A program made the position numbers and the translations under genes. This document shows positions 22,473 through 33,801 of a stretch of 64,000 nucleotides of DNA, in pieces. The stretch covers positions 84,403,250-84,467,249 of the forward strand of contig CM042015.1 in the NCBI GenBank assembly GCA_023525715.1. The letters run 5' to 3'. How positions within the stretch are numbered: position 1 is the first letter of the stretch; each line of letters begins with the position of its first letter. Source of the DNA: Cichorium intybus (Eukaryota > Streptophyta > Magnoliopsida > Asterales > Asteraceae). The notes under the pieces were generated by a model, which was not told the DNA's origin, made no database searches, and was given only the letters and a program-made list of their open reading frames with translations.

Positions 22473-25149
22473 TGTGACATCCGCCTAAAATGGAATCGGA
22501 TCAACCCAACCCAATTGGAAATTTAATAAACCCTACTCAAGATTACTTGATGCTAATAGGATCAAAATCCTTACACTACGATATAAATTGACGTTAATAG
22601 CAATATAGCATAGTATAACGTTATAACTATAATCAAATTAAATTATAATACCATATTAAAATCAAATCAAAGTATGATGCTCTAATTAAATTAAAATAAT
22701 CAAACTTGAATGCTATAATTAAACTTCAAATCAAAGTAGATTGTTATAATCAAATAACAACCTGTTTTTTTATAAAACTCTATTTTTATAAACACTACAT
22801 TTAAATTTTATAAAACTCTTAAGATGCTTGTGTTAGTGGGGAATTATGAAGACCACCAAAAGTAAAAGGTTATTCCCATTGTCTCCCACTTACACCTCCC
22901 ATCATCTTTCCTTTCATTTTTCTCCCAACACATTATTCTCATCACCACTCAAACTCTCTCTATTCTTTCTCTCACTCTCAATCTCGAAATTCTTCCAAGA
23001 AATATCAATTTTCCAGCCAAGAACAATCCCTCATACTCAAATCTCCATCCCTCTTGAAGCATTCATCAAGGTATGTTGTTAAAAGTTTCAAATTCATTAA
23101 TGAAACAAATTAAATCCACCAAAATATCTAAAACTCATTTTATATATAAACCTGATTTTTCTCAGAATCCCATCAATAAAATAAGAAGTTCTGGAAATTT
23201 TCAGAAAATAACTTATTTTTATTGAATTACTATAATTATTGCAATAAAATAGGGCAATAATTCACATAAAATACTTTTTGCAGTCAATAAATTCTGGCAA
23301 ACTTTTAGAACAACCCATATATTGCGTAAAGTGGATTTATAAAGTTTCATGCATTTATATTACTGTTTGATGCTTCTTTTGTATTTTATTTGGTTATAGA
23401 TAAATAAATTGCAAAATATAGTTATGTATGTTAAAAACTAGATTTTATATTTTTCGAATCTTATTAACATTTTAAAGACTCCATGACAAAATTTACAGAT
23501 TTTTGTAAGAATGTTTGCTTATTTTTCCTGATTTAATGATTATTTAATGGTTTAAATTGATAATAAATAGCTACACATCTCCAAAAATTATAAAACCTTA
23601 TCAGAATATCATATATAACATGTTAATCATAAATAAAAAGTCTAATGAATTTAACTTAATATTTTCCTATTATTTATGATTTTATTGATTAGTTAATAAT
23701 GAAAAACATAAGAAATACTTCCCATAGTCCAAAATATCCAACCTATTTACAGTAAGCTCAGTATAATGTTAGACAACTATGGTTAATTTTCCAGAATTTC
23801 TGGGAATCATTTATTATTTTTCCCGAATTTTGTTGTGGTTTAATTATTAAAATACTAAATAAATACTAAAGCAGTTAAGAAAAATATGAAAATTTTACAG
23901 TAATTACTATTTTATGAAATAATGATTTTCTGATAATTTCAGAATATTTCATTACTGTTTAGTATTTAAAACCATTTTCCTAAATATCTAAGCATGTAAA
24001 AATGCATTTTTAATGATTATTTCATATAAATAATTGTTTATAATATATAAAATCTGTAAATACTTATAATTTGACTAGTTATTATTGTAATAATAAATTA
24101 TTAAAATCTTGCCTAAAGTGAAGATATAAATTAATTAAGCAAAGTAATTAATTCAATTTAAAATTTATTTAACATATGAATACATTAATATTCAAAACAA
24201 AATTTGGATTATTGTTAATTCATCTAATATAAGAATATGTGTCTAATTATTTTTATTAATACTATATTCCCGTTTAGTAGTTCCTAAACCAAAACTATTA
24301 ATTATAATAGGTTCCACGTCGTTTTGACCCGAGCCGTCTATCGTACAACACGCGTATTCCGTTTGGACTAATGTGAGTAATCTACCCCATATTTTATAAT
24401 TTTCAATACTTTTGGGGTGTATCATGTGGTTCTAATATGTTTTCAACTTCATTTTATTATTTTATCACAATTGAGACATTGTTGGGACATTTATACTTGA
24501 ATCATTATTTGTATAATTATTGTTTGTTTACGCTACATGTACTTGTAGTGCATTATCATTTTTAGTCTAATCTCCATGACTATGCCCGTATTTTTGAGGT
24601 ACGTTATGGATAATAATAGCGCTATTGGGTTGACCACCCCGCCTTGGGACGCTAAGGTGATTGATCGCACGTGGTTGTGTGTATGATGATTAGATGCTCC
24701 ATCCTATATATACATATATATGTATATATAGGGTGAGGACTTATTGTTGTTGTTATCATTTGTTAATCAATTTTTGATTTATAAACTGTTATCTCAATAA
24801 CAGTTGCTTGCCAACTTCAAAAGAAAACAAATTTCAAATTATTCAAACTCACAATTTTCTTTAATAAAACTAGATTACTCACCAACTCTCGTAGTTGACC
24901 TGTTTTTACCCATGATGCAGATTTGAAGAATGAAGTTGATGAAAAGTAGGGTGTACCTTAGAAACCCACAAGACTATTTAAATTTGATGTAATAAATGTT
25001 ATTGTATTTTGATTTGTATTTGTATGTTGTGGATCTTGTTTGCATACTTAGTACTTAATTGAATCTAATCATATTATAACATAGTTGTCATGAGACTTTG
25101 AATAATATATCACGCCTTGATCGATTCCGCCAAGTATCGGGGTGTGACA
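22473..25149 (+). repeat. 5' LTR of the gypsy element
   Basis: It starts TGTGACATCC and ends GGGGTGTGACA. TATA-like TTTTTATAAA strings lie near 22770-22800. A 78-codon frame (22846-23082) follows, crossed by a consensus splice donor AAG|GTATGT at 23071; a matching acceptor GATGCAG lies at 24920. A 30-bp perfect palindrome is at 24703-24732. The same layout is in the 3' copy. Confidence 0.92.
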
Positions 25150-25152
25150 GAT

Positions 25153-25165
25153 TGGTATCAGAGCC
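25153..25165 (+). other. primer binding site, initiator methionine tRNA
   Basis: TGGTATCAGAGCC, three bases after the 5' LTR, is complementary to the 3' end of plant initiator Met tRNA, the standard primer of many plant LTR retrotransposons. Confidence 0.92.
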
Positions 25166-25977
25166 CTTGACTATAGGGAATTAGGTTAATTGCCTTGACC
25201 TAGTCTATAGCCTCTAGGGTCCTCTCGTATGCTAGTTTATAAAATGCACACACAACTGCATGCAATTCGCACTTAGAAAATCCTAGGAATACCTTTGTGT
25301 GCTAATTGCTCCCTTATGTGCTTACATATTATTCCCGACACTTATATGTGTGCATACACTTGTGAATTTTCTTTTCTTTCTCTTAAAATCACACACATAC
25401 TCAAATGGTTTCAAAATAAAAATTTATATACATATATATTCCTTAGAGCTAATAGGAAATTAAAAGTCATCCACTCTAGTTGGGTAGGATCAAAGTAAAG
25501 GACGCGTAGTAACTGGAAGGGGGAGGTGCCGGTAGCCCGAAAGTCCTGACTAGGTAAGCATTCGTATACATCCCAATCAACCGAGGGACCAGTTTGCTTA
25601 CCTGGGGACCAAAGGCGAGAGTTCCCAAACCTATAGGCCAAAGCGCGTCATTCACATTACTTTTGAGCCATCAAAATACCCGACCTTATCAAATGTATCC
25701 GAAAGGATACACTCCAAAATGGCCAACTCATTGGACTATTAAGTTCCCTAATGGGCCTTGAAATGGGAAAAACATGTGAAAACTTAGTATTGTGGGGGCC
25801 CACGCAATTGCTACATGCTTCACATTTAGTACCCATGGAAAGCCCAAAAGGTGCCCAACACTCCTAACCATGGCCCAACAAGTGTTTTACAATCATTTTA
25901 CCCAACAATGTCTACAAACTTAATTTCCATAATCAATTTACAAATAACTCACAAGTCCATATGCGTGTTTCTCATAG
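25166..25977 (+). other. untranslated leader of the gypsy element
   Basis: About 810 bp between the primer site and the gag start, with no conserved coding motif. This is a normal position for the packaging and dimerisation signals of LTR elements, but none can be defined from sequence alone. Confidence 0.6.
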
Positions 25978-26676
25978 ATGGCATTACGACCCCCATACGC
26001 TGCTCGTAACAACCGAAGGCTAGCCGCCCTTATCGCTAAGGAGGTAGCAAATGTCATCCCAACAATTGCAACCCATCTTCAAACTCTTCAGCCGCAAGCT
26101 CCAGCAACCACTCATCGTTGCTCGTTTAAGCACTTCCGTAGTTGTAATCCGCCTTACTTCAAAGGCATAGATGGTGCCACCGCACTCCTCACATGGATCG
26201 AAGAAATGGAGAGTACTTTCATCCACAGCGAGTGCCCTGAGGACCTGATGGTCCGTCACGCTACAGGGTGCCTCCAAGGTCATGCTCTCTCATGGTGGAA
26301 CCTAGAAAAACGGGCAAAAGGAGAGGGTGTTGCCTTGGGAATGACCTGGTCAAAACTAAAGGAACGCATGATAGAGAAGTTCTGCCCGGACAGCGAATTG
26401 CAAACTCTCGAGGAGGAATTCTGGAATCTGAAACAGGTGGGAGGAGACAACGCGACCTACACTAATAGATTCTATGATCTTTCAAGACTCCTACCTCACA
26501 TGGTTCAACCTATGAAAACTGCAATACGCCGCTACATCAAAGGGTTACCGCGCCAGATCCGTGATTCGGTGACCAGCAGCAGGCCATCTACTCTGGAATC
26601 CGCTATTGAAATAGCAGGTCAACTCAACGAGGATAATATGAACGATGGTGTCCTCCCACACAAGGGTTCAATATGA
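25978..26676 (+). CDS. gypsy Gag, capsid part
   Basis: The frame encodes 232 aa with the retrotransposon gag (capsid) domain across about residues 50-210: YFKGIDGATALLTWIEEME, then LSWWNLEKRAKGEG, WSKLKERMIEKFCPD and LKQVGGDNATYTNRFYDLSRL. Gag assembles the particle in which reverse transcription takes place. The first ATG after the leader is used. It lacks the nucleocapsid zinc knuckles; these lie at the start of the next frame. The stop TGA overlaps the next ATG in the string ATGA (26673-26676), so translation of the rest would need re-initiation or a frame change. Confidence 0.88.
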   Translation: MALRPPYAARNNRRLAALIAKEVANVIPTIATHLQTLQPQAPATTHRCSFKHFRSCNPPYFKGIDGATALLTWIEEMESTFIHSECPEDLMVRHATGCLQGHALSWWNLEKRAKGEGVALGMTWSKLKERMIEKFCPDSELQTLEEEFWNLKQVGGDNATYTNRFYDLSRLLPHMVQPMKTAIRRYIKGLPRQIRDSVTSSRPSTLESAIEIAGQLNEDNMNDGVLPHKGSI

Positions 26677-29600
26677 CCACTGAAAATCCGACCCCTGAGA
26701 CCCCCCTAATTGTCAAGTCCGAGTCCTCACACCGACACGACAAAAAGAAGCGGAAAAGCCATCACCACAACCATGCTGTTATTACCCCTGCTGCGCCTAT
26801 CACCCAAGTCACCCAACCAAACAAAAAGCCGTATACCGGACCTCACCCCCTCTGTAACCATTGTAACTATCACCATATGTCCAGCAGCCCGTGTCGCCTT
26901 TGTACGTCTTGTGGTCGCTATGGCCACTTGGCGGACACATGCCGTGCACCAAAAACTCAGCGACCATTCGCTCTACCCTCAAATCAGCAAACACAAACCC
27001 GGTATCCAACTGGAACATGCTTCAACTGTGGTGACCCCACCCATTTCAGAAACGCGTGTCCTAGGCTTGTCAATATCATTAACACTCAAGCCCAGGCAAA
27101 TCCAACAATGCAGGTTCCAACTCCCAAAGGCCGAGCATTTGTCATTACCGCAACCCAAGCACAGACCGATAACAAGGTCGTAAATGGTACGTTTCTCATA
27201 AATGACTGCTATGTGTCAGTACTTTTTGATTCAGGTGCCGATAAAAGTTTCGTGTCTTTGGAATTTGAACCCATACTTCACACACCTCGCACGATTCTTG
27301 ATGAACACTTTACCGTAGAAGTCGCCAATGGAAAACACATTTCACTCAATGCAGTCATCCAAGATTGCACTTTCGATTTTTGCGGTCATAAATTTTCCGT
27401 AAATTTAGTTCCTATGGAACTTGGTAGCTTCGACATCATCGTGGGAATGGATTGGCTATCCCAAAACCATGCTGAAATAGTATGTTTTGAGAAGTTCATT
27501 CGTATTCCTCTTGCCGACGGTCAAAGTCTTCGTATTTATGGCAAGACTCGTTCGAAAAAGCTTAGTCTTATGTCATGTACTCAAGCTCGATCATATCTAC
27601 GTAAAGAATACATGGCTTTCTTAGCCCATGTGGTGGAAACAAAGGTCACAGAAAAGAAGATAGAAGATATTCCGATTGTACGAGACTTTCCCGACATCTT
27701 TCCCGATGACGTATCTGGACTCCTTCCAGTACATGAGCTAGAGTTCCGCATCGATCTCGTTCCTGAAGCTGCTCCCATAGCCAAGTCTCCATATCGGTTG
27801 GCTCCAACCGAGATGCAAGAATTGGCAAGTCAGCTCCAAGATTTAACCGATAAGGGATTTATCCGCCCTAGTACTTCACCCTGGGGATCCCCGGTTCTCT
27901 TCATCAAAAAGAAAGATGGTTCGTTTCGTATGTGTATCGATTATCGGGAGTTAAATAAATTGACCATCAAGAACCGATATCCGTTACCTCGGATCGACGA
28001 CCTTTTTGATCAGCTTCAAGGAGCTTCATGTTTCTCAAAAATCGACCTTCGCTCGGGTTATCACCAACTTCGAGTACGGGAAGAAGATATCCCCAAAACT
28101 GCTTTCCGAACCCGCTATGGTCATTACGAGTTCACTGTTATGCCTTTCGGCCTAACAAATGCCCCTGCCGCATTCATGGACTTCATGAATCGGGTATTTA
28201 AACCTTATCTCGACCGTTTTGTTATCGTCTTTATTGATGACATCCTCATTTACTCCAAGACAAAGGCAGAGCATGAAAGACACCTTCGCCTAACTCTCCA
28301 AACGTTGCAAGGAAATCGGCTCTATGCCAAGTTTTCGAAATGCGAGTTTTGGTTAAAGGAGGTACAATTCCTCGGTCATATTGTAAGTGACAAGGGTATT
28401 TTAGTTGATCCCGCAAAAGTTGAAGCAGTCAAGAATTGGAAAGCCCCATATACCCCTAAGGAAATTCGGTCCTTCCTCGGTTTAGCCGGCTATTACCGGC
28501 GTTTCATTTCAAATTTCTCAAAGATCGCTTTACCGCTTACTTCTCTCACTTGCAAGGGTACGCCATTTGATTGGGGACCCAAGCAGGAAGACGCTTTCCA
28601 AACCCTTAAACAAAGATTGTGTGACGCTCCGATTCTTACACTCCCTGAAGGATCCGAAGATTTCGTGGTATACTGCGATGCCTCCAATCTCGGTCTAGGT
28701 TGTGTTTTGATGCAAAGGGGAAAGGTTATAGCTTACGCATCGCGACAACTCAAAATCCACGAAAGGAATTATACGACTCATGATTTGGAGCTCGGTGCCG
28801 TGGTTTTTGCTCTTAAAATTTGGAGGCATTACCTTTACGACACTAAATGCGTAATTTTCACCGACCATAAGAGCTTGCAACATATTCTTAATCAAAAGGA
28901 ACTCAATATGAGGCAAACACGATGGGTCGAACTCCTAAATGATTACGAGTGTGAAATACGCTATCATCCGGGCAAGGCGAACGTCGTAGCCGATGCGTTA
29001 AGCCGAAAAGAACATGCCAAAGCATTTCATTTAATATGTTCTCCTATCTTGTCCAATCTCAGTGACCGAATTCGAGGAGCCCAACACTCGGCAATTACCG
29101 AAAATGACATGCCCACGGGAATTGATGGGGAGTTGGAATCTAAATCTGATGGTATTTTCTATTATCAAGATCGCATCTGGATCCCAGATCGCGACAATCT
29201 TCGTACATTCCTGATGGAAGAAATCCATAAAACTCGATATTCCATTCTTCCGGGCGCTGACAAGATGTATCATGGCTTGAGAACCAATTATTGGTGGTCG
29301 GGAATGAAAAAGGATATTGCTTTATTCGTAGCCAAATGTCTTACATGTTCCAGGGTCAAAGCAGAACATCAACGACCCTCTGGACTATTGGTCCAACCGG
29401 AAATCCCCGAGTGGAAATGGGAAGCGATCACCATGGATTTCGTAACCAAACTTCCCCGTACCACAAAGGGACATGACAGCATTTGGGTAATCGTTGACCG
29501 TTTGACTAAATCTGCTCATTTCCTTCCCATCCGTGAACATTTCAAGGTGGAACAACTTGCTCAGATTTACATTGACGAGATAGTTAGTCGGCATGGCATC

Positions 29601-30500
29601 CCTCTCAGCATCATTTCAGATCGTGATGGGAGATTTCTCTCTCGGTTCTGGCAATCACTTCAAGAAGCCATGGGAACCCGCATCGATCTCAGTACCGCCT
29701 ATCATCCTCAGACCGATGGTCAATCTGAGAGGACAATTCAAACACTCGAAGATATGTTGAGGGCTTGTGTCTTAGATTTCAGAGGAAACTGGGACTCTCA
29801 TTTACCGTTGGTGGAATTCTCCTATAATAACAGTTATCATTCTAGCATCGGGATGCCACCATTTGAGGCATTGTATGGCCGTAAATGCCGATCTCCTATT
29901 TGCTGGCATGAAATTGGTGAGTCCCACATAATTCGTGCAACAGTGGATTCTCCAATCGTTGGTCCTCAGCTTATCCAGGAAACAACCGACAAAATCACTC
30001 AGATTCGCAATAACCTTCTCACAGCTCGTAGCCGACAAAAGAGTTACGCCGACAAGCGACGCAAACCGCTTGAATTTACCGTGGGTGACATGGTCATGTT
30101 AAAAGTGTCCCCATGGAAAGGTGTGGTTCGATTTGGACGCAAGGGTAAATTGGCACCACGCTATGTAGGCCCGTTCAAAATCCTGAAAAGGATTGGACCA
30201 GTAGCCTACGAGTTGGATCTACCAATAGAGCTTAATAAAGTTCACCCAGTATTTCATATAGCCAACCTCAAGAAGTGTTTAGCTGACGAGAACCTTCATG
30301 TTCCTCTCGAGGATCACCAAATCGACGAGACAATGCAATTTATCGAGAAACCCTTGGAAATTGCAGACCAAAAGGAAAAGCAACTCAAAAGAAGTCGCAT
30401 TCCCCTGGTCAAGGTTAGGTGGCAGTCAGCACGTGGACCCGAGTATACATGGGAGCGTGAGGATCAAATGCGTACCAAATACCCGCAACTTTTCTCTTAA
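26673..30500 (+). CDS. gypsy nucleocapsid-Pol polyprotein (PR-RT-RNaseH-INT-chromodomain)
   Basis: One open frame of 1275 aa. In order: a basic His/Lys-rich start; two CX2CX4HX4C zinc knuckles (Cys77-Cys90 and Cys116-Cys129); aspartic protease with LFDSGA (Asp186); reverse transcriptase with RMCIDYRELN, KIDLRSGYHQ and catalytic FIDD near residue 520; RNase H with YCDAS and FTDHKSL; integrase with the HHCC zinc region (CLTC near 890) and a DDE core marked by TMDF, ISDRDGRF and TDGQSERT. The last 55 residues, with VKVRWQSARGPEYTWERED, form a chromodomain-like tail that in chromoviruses steers integration to marked chromatin. The length is normal and no stop or frameshift interrupts it, so the copy may be coding-competent. 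The ATG overlaps the gag stop by 4 nt. Confidence 0.93.
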   Translation: MTTENPTPETPLIVKSESSHRHDKKKRKSHHHNHAVITPAAPITQVTQPNKKPYTGPHPLCNHCNYHHMSSSPCRLCTSCGRYGHLADTCRAPKTQRPFALPSNQQTQTRYPTGTCFNCGDPTHFRNACPRLVNIINTQAQANPTMQVPTPKGRAFVITATQAQTDNKVVNGTFLINDCYVSVLFDSGADKSFVSLEFEPILHTPRTILDEHFTVEVANGKHISLNAVIQDCTFDFCGHKFSVNLVPMELGSFDIIVGMDWLSQNHAEIVCFEKFIRIPLADGQSLRIYGKTRSKKLSLMSCTQARSYLRKEYMAFLAHVVETKVTEKKIEDIPIVRDFPDIFPDDVSGLLPVHELEFRIDLVPEAAPIAKSPYRLAPTEMQELASQLQDLTDKGFIRPSTSPWGSPVLFIKKKDGSFRMCIDYRELNKLTIKNRYPLPRIDDLFDQLQGASCFSKIDLRSGYHQLRVREEDIPKTAFRTRYGHYEFTVMPFGLTNAPAAFMDFMNRVFKPYLDRFVIVFIDDILIYSKTKAEHERHLRLTLQTLQGNRLYAKFSKCEFWLKEVQFLGHIVSDKGILVDPAKVEAVKNWKAPYTPKEIRSFLGLAGYYRRFISNFSKIALPLTSLTCKGTPFDWGPKQEDAFQTLKQRLCDAPILTLPEGSEDFVVYCDASNLGLGCVLMQRGKVIAYASRQLKIHERNYTTHDLELGAVVFALKIWRHYLYDTKCVIFTDHKSLQHILNQKELNMRQTRWVELLNDYECEIRYHPGKANVVADALSRKEHAKAFHLICSPILSNLSDRIRGAQHSAITENDMPTGIDGELESKSDGIFYYQDRIWIPDRDNLRTFLMEEIHKTRYSILPGADKMYHGLRTNYWWSGMKKDIALFVAKCLTCSRVKAEHQRPSGLLVQPEIPEWKWEAITMDFVTKLPRTTKGHDSIWVIVDRLTKSAHFLPIREHFKVEQLAQIYIDEIVSRHGIPLSIISDRDGRFLSRFWQSLQEAMGTRIDLSTAYHPQTDGQSERTIQTLEDMLRACVLDFRGNWDSHLPLVEFSYNNSYHSSIGMPPFEALYGRKCRSPICWHEIGESHIIRATVDSPIVGPQLIQETTDKITQIRNNLLTARSRQKSYADKRRKPLEFTVGDMVMLKVSPWKGVVRFGRKGKLAPRYVGPFKILKRIGPVAYELDLPIELNKVHPVFHIANLKKCLADENLHVPLEDHQIDETMQFIEKPLEIADQKEKQLKRSRIPLVKVRWQSARGPEYTWEREDQMRTKYPQLFS

Positions 30501-30536
30501 GGCACTCTCTTCTTAAATTTCGGGACGAAATTTCCT

Positions 30537-30550
30537 AAAGTAGGGGAGAC
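30537..30550 (+). other. polypurine tract
   Basis: AAAGTAGGGGAGAC lies directly before the 3' LTR, the expected priming site for plus-strand DNA synthesis. Confidence 0.88.
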
Positions 30551-33229
30551 TGTGACATCCGCCTAAAATGGAATCGGGTCAACCCAACCCAATTGGAAAT
30601 TTAATAAACCCTACTCAAGATTACTTGATGCTAATAGGATCAAAATCCTTACACTACGATATAAATTGACGTTAATAGCAATATACCATAGTATAACGTT
30701 ATAACTATAATCAAATTAAATTATAATACCATATTAAAATCAAATCAAAGTATGATGCTCTAATTAAATTAAAATAATCAAACTTGAATGCTATAATTAA
30801 ACTTCAAATCAAAGTAGATTGTTATAATCAAATAATAACCTATTTTTTTATAAAACTCTATTTTTATAAACACTACATTTAAATTTTATAAAACTCTTAA
30901 GATGCTTGTGTTAGTGGGGAATTATGAAGACCACCAAAAGTAAAAGGTTATTCCCATTGTCTCCCACTTACACCTCCCATCATCTTTCCTTTCATTTTTC
31001 TCCCAACACATTATTCTCATCACCACTCAAACTCTCTCCATTCTTTCTCTCACTCTCAATCTCGAAATTCTTCCAAGAAATATCAATTTTCCAGCCAAGA
31101 ACAATCCCTCATACTCAAATCTCCATCCCTCTTGAAGCATTCATCAAGGTATGTTGTTAAAAGTTTCAAATTCATTAATGAAACAAATTAAATCCACCAA
31201 AATATCTAAAACTCATTTTATATATAAACCTGATTTTTCTCAGAATCCCATCAATAAAATAAGAAGTTCTGGAAATTTTCAGAAAATAACTTATTTTTAT
31301 TGAATTACTATAATTATTGCAATAAAATAGGGCAATAATTCACATAAAATACTTTTTGCAGTCAATAAATTCTAGAAAAACTTTAGAACAACCCATATAT
31401 TGCGTAAAGTGGATTTATAAAGTTTCATGCATTTATATTACTGTTTGATGCTTCTTTTGTATTTTATTTGGTTATAGATAAATAAATTGCAAAATATAGT
31501 TATGTATGTTAAAAACTAGATTTTATATTTTTCACATCTTATTAACATTTTAAAGACTCCATGACAAAATTTACAGATTTTTGTAAGAATGTTTGCTTAT
31601 TTTTCATGATTTAATGTTTATTTAATGGTTTAAATTGATAATAAATAGCTACACATGTCTAAAAATTATAAAACCTAATCAGAATATCATATATAACATG
31701 TTAATCATAAATAAAAAGTCTAATGAATTTCACTTAATATTTTCCTATTATTTATGATTTTATTGATTAGTTAATAATGAAAAACATAAGAAATACTTCC
31801 CATAGTCCAAAATATCCAACCTATTTAAAGTAGGCTAAATATAATGTTAGACAACTATGGTTAAAGTTTCAGAATTTTTGGGAATCATTTATTATTTTTC
31901 CCGAATTTTGTTGTGGTTTAATTATTAAAATACTAAATAAATACTAAAGCAGTTAAGAAAAATATGAAAATTTTACAGTAATTACTATTTTATGAAATAA
32001 TGATTTTCTGATAATTTCAGAATATTGCATTACTGTTTAGTATTTAAAACCATTTTCCTAAATATCTAAGCATGTAAAAATGCATTTTTAATGATTATTT
32101 CATATAAATAATTGTTTATAATATATAAAATCTGTAAATACTTATAATTTGACTAGTTATTATTGTAATAATAAATTATTAAAATCTTGCCTAAAGTGAA
32201 GATATAAATTAATTAAGCAAAGTAATTAATTCAATTTAAAATTTATTTAACATATGAATACATTAATATTCAAAACAAAATTTGGATTATTGTTAATTCA
32301 TCTAATATAAGAATATGTGTCTAATTATTTTTATTAATACTATATTCCCGTTTAGTAGTTCCTAAACCAAAACTATTAATTATAATAGGTTCCACGTCGT
32401 TTTGACCCGAGCCGTCTATCGTACAACACGCGTATTCCGTTTGGACTAATGTGAGTAATCTACCCCATATTTTATAATTTTCAATACTTTTGGGGTGTAT
32501 CATGTGGTTCTAATATGTTTTCAACTTCATTTTATTATTTTATCACAATTGAGACATTGTTGGGACATTTATACTTGAATCATTATTTGTATAATTATTG
32601 TTTGTTTACGCTACATGTACTTGTAGTGCATTATCATTTTTAGTCTAATCTCCATGACTATGCCCGTATTCTTGAGGTATGTTATGGACAATAATAGCGC
32701 TATTGGGTTGACCACCCCGCCTTGGGACGCTAAGGTGATTGATCGCACGTGGTTGTGTGTGTATGATGATTAGATGCTCCATCCTATATATACATATATA
32801 TGTATATATAGGGTGAGGACTTATTGTTGTTGTTGTCATTTGTTAATCAATTTTTGATTTATAAACTGTTATCTCAATAACAGTTGCTTGCCAACTTCAA
32901 AAGAAAACAAATTTCAAATTATTCAAACTCACAATTTTCTTTAATAAAACTAGATTACTCACCAACTCTCGTAGTTGACCTGTTTTTACCCATGATGCAG
33001 ATTTGAAGAATGAAGTTGATGAAAAGTAGGGTGTACCTTAGAAACCCACAAGACTATTTAAATTTGATGTAATAAATGTTATTGTATTTTGATTTGTATT
33101 TGTATGTTGTGGATCTTGTTTGCATACTTAGTACTTAATTGAATCTAATCATATTATAACATAGTTGTCATGAGACTTTGAACAATATATCACGCCTTGA
33201 TCGATTCCGCCAAGTATCGGGGTGTGGCA
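30551..33229 (+). repeat. 3' LTR of the gypsy element
   Basis: It is 2679 bp, starting TGTGACATCC and ending GGGGTGTGGCA; the final GACA of the 5' copy is GGCA here. Scattered substitutions and a 2-base GT expansion (about 32760) separate it from the 5' copy. It keeps the 78-codon frame (30924-31160), the splice-donor-like site at 31149, the acceptor-like site ending at 33000 and the 30-bp palindrome. Confidence 0.92.
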
Positions 33230-33234
33230 ATTTT

Positions 33235-33800
33235 CACGTTCACCAATGTTAAATTCTGTTACCAAGTTTTCACATTCATTGATTTAGAGTTAAAGCAATT
33301 TGATTATCGTCATAGAATGTGATTGCATCAAGACAACTTTTTCATTAGTTGACAATAACGAATTTTTGTTCATATCATACTAGTTTTATATTATCAAGAT
33401 TATTCATGTTTCTTAATTGCTGTATATCGAATTTCATTTAAGTGCATACGAAAAAACTCCAAATCGTAACTATATCAGATTATGTATTATGAATCGATAT
33501 ATTGTATGTCCTTAATTTTATAGATACGTATTATAATCTTCCACTTTAGTACATTGTATAAATACGAGTCAATATTATTTTCATTTTTCTGTGAAACTTA
33601 ATATTGATATGTAGTTGTCCTATCATGTTATCTTTCATTATTTCTTCTTATTTCAAGCATCGATTGTTTATATTAATAAACTAGAAGTTATTGATCAAAT
33701 GAACTATTATGCGATGATGTTCAAATTGTGCACACATGTATTGAATAAAATTTGAAACATTTTACGTCTAATAGTGTATCACTATAGGTGATTTAATATA
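33235..33800. other. intergenic, right flank of the gypsy element
   Basis: No gene is visible. It opens with the second copy of a 25-bp sequence (33246-33270) also present just left of the element, then AT-rich DNA. Confidence 0.5.
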
Positions 33801-33801
33801 T

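Larger units (their letters stand above)
22473..33229 (+). mobile_element. complete, young Ty3/gypsy chromovirus-type LTR retrotransposon
   Basis: The 10.76-kb element has two near-identical LTRs (22473-25149 and 30551-33229), an initiator-Met primer site directly after the 5' LTR, gag and pol frames, a polypurine tract directly before the 3' LTR, and short flanking duplications GTTTT (22468-22472) and ATTTT (33230-33234, 4/5 match). By eye the LTRs differ at roughly 1 to 1.5% of positions, so insertion was recent. All domains are unbroken and the C-terminus is chromodomain-like, which suggests the Tekay/Del group of chromoviruses. Clade assignment is by structure only. Confidence 0.92.

Noticed and set aside
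22448..33270. The 25-bp flanking repeat as a long target-site duplication
   Set aside because: LTR retrotransposons make 4-6 bp duplications, and the right copy is 16 bp away from the LTR end; a pre-existing tandem repeat explains it.
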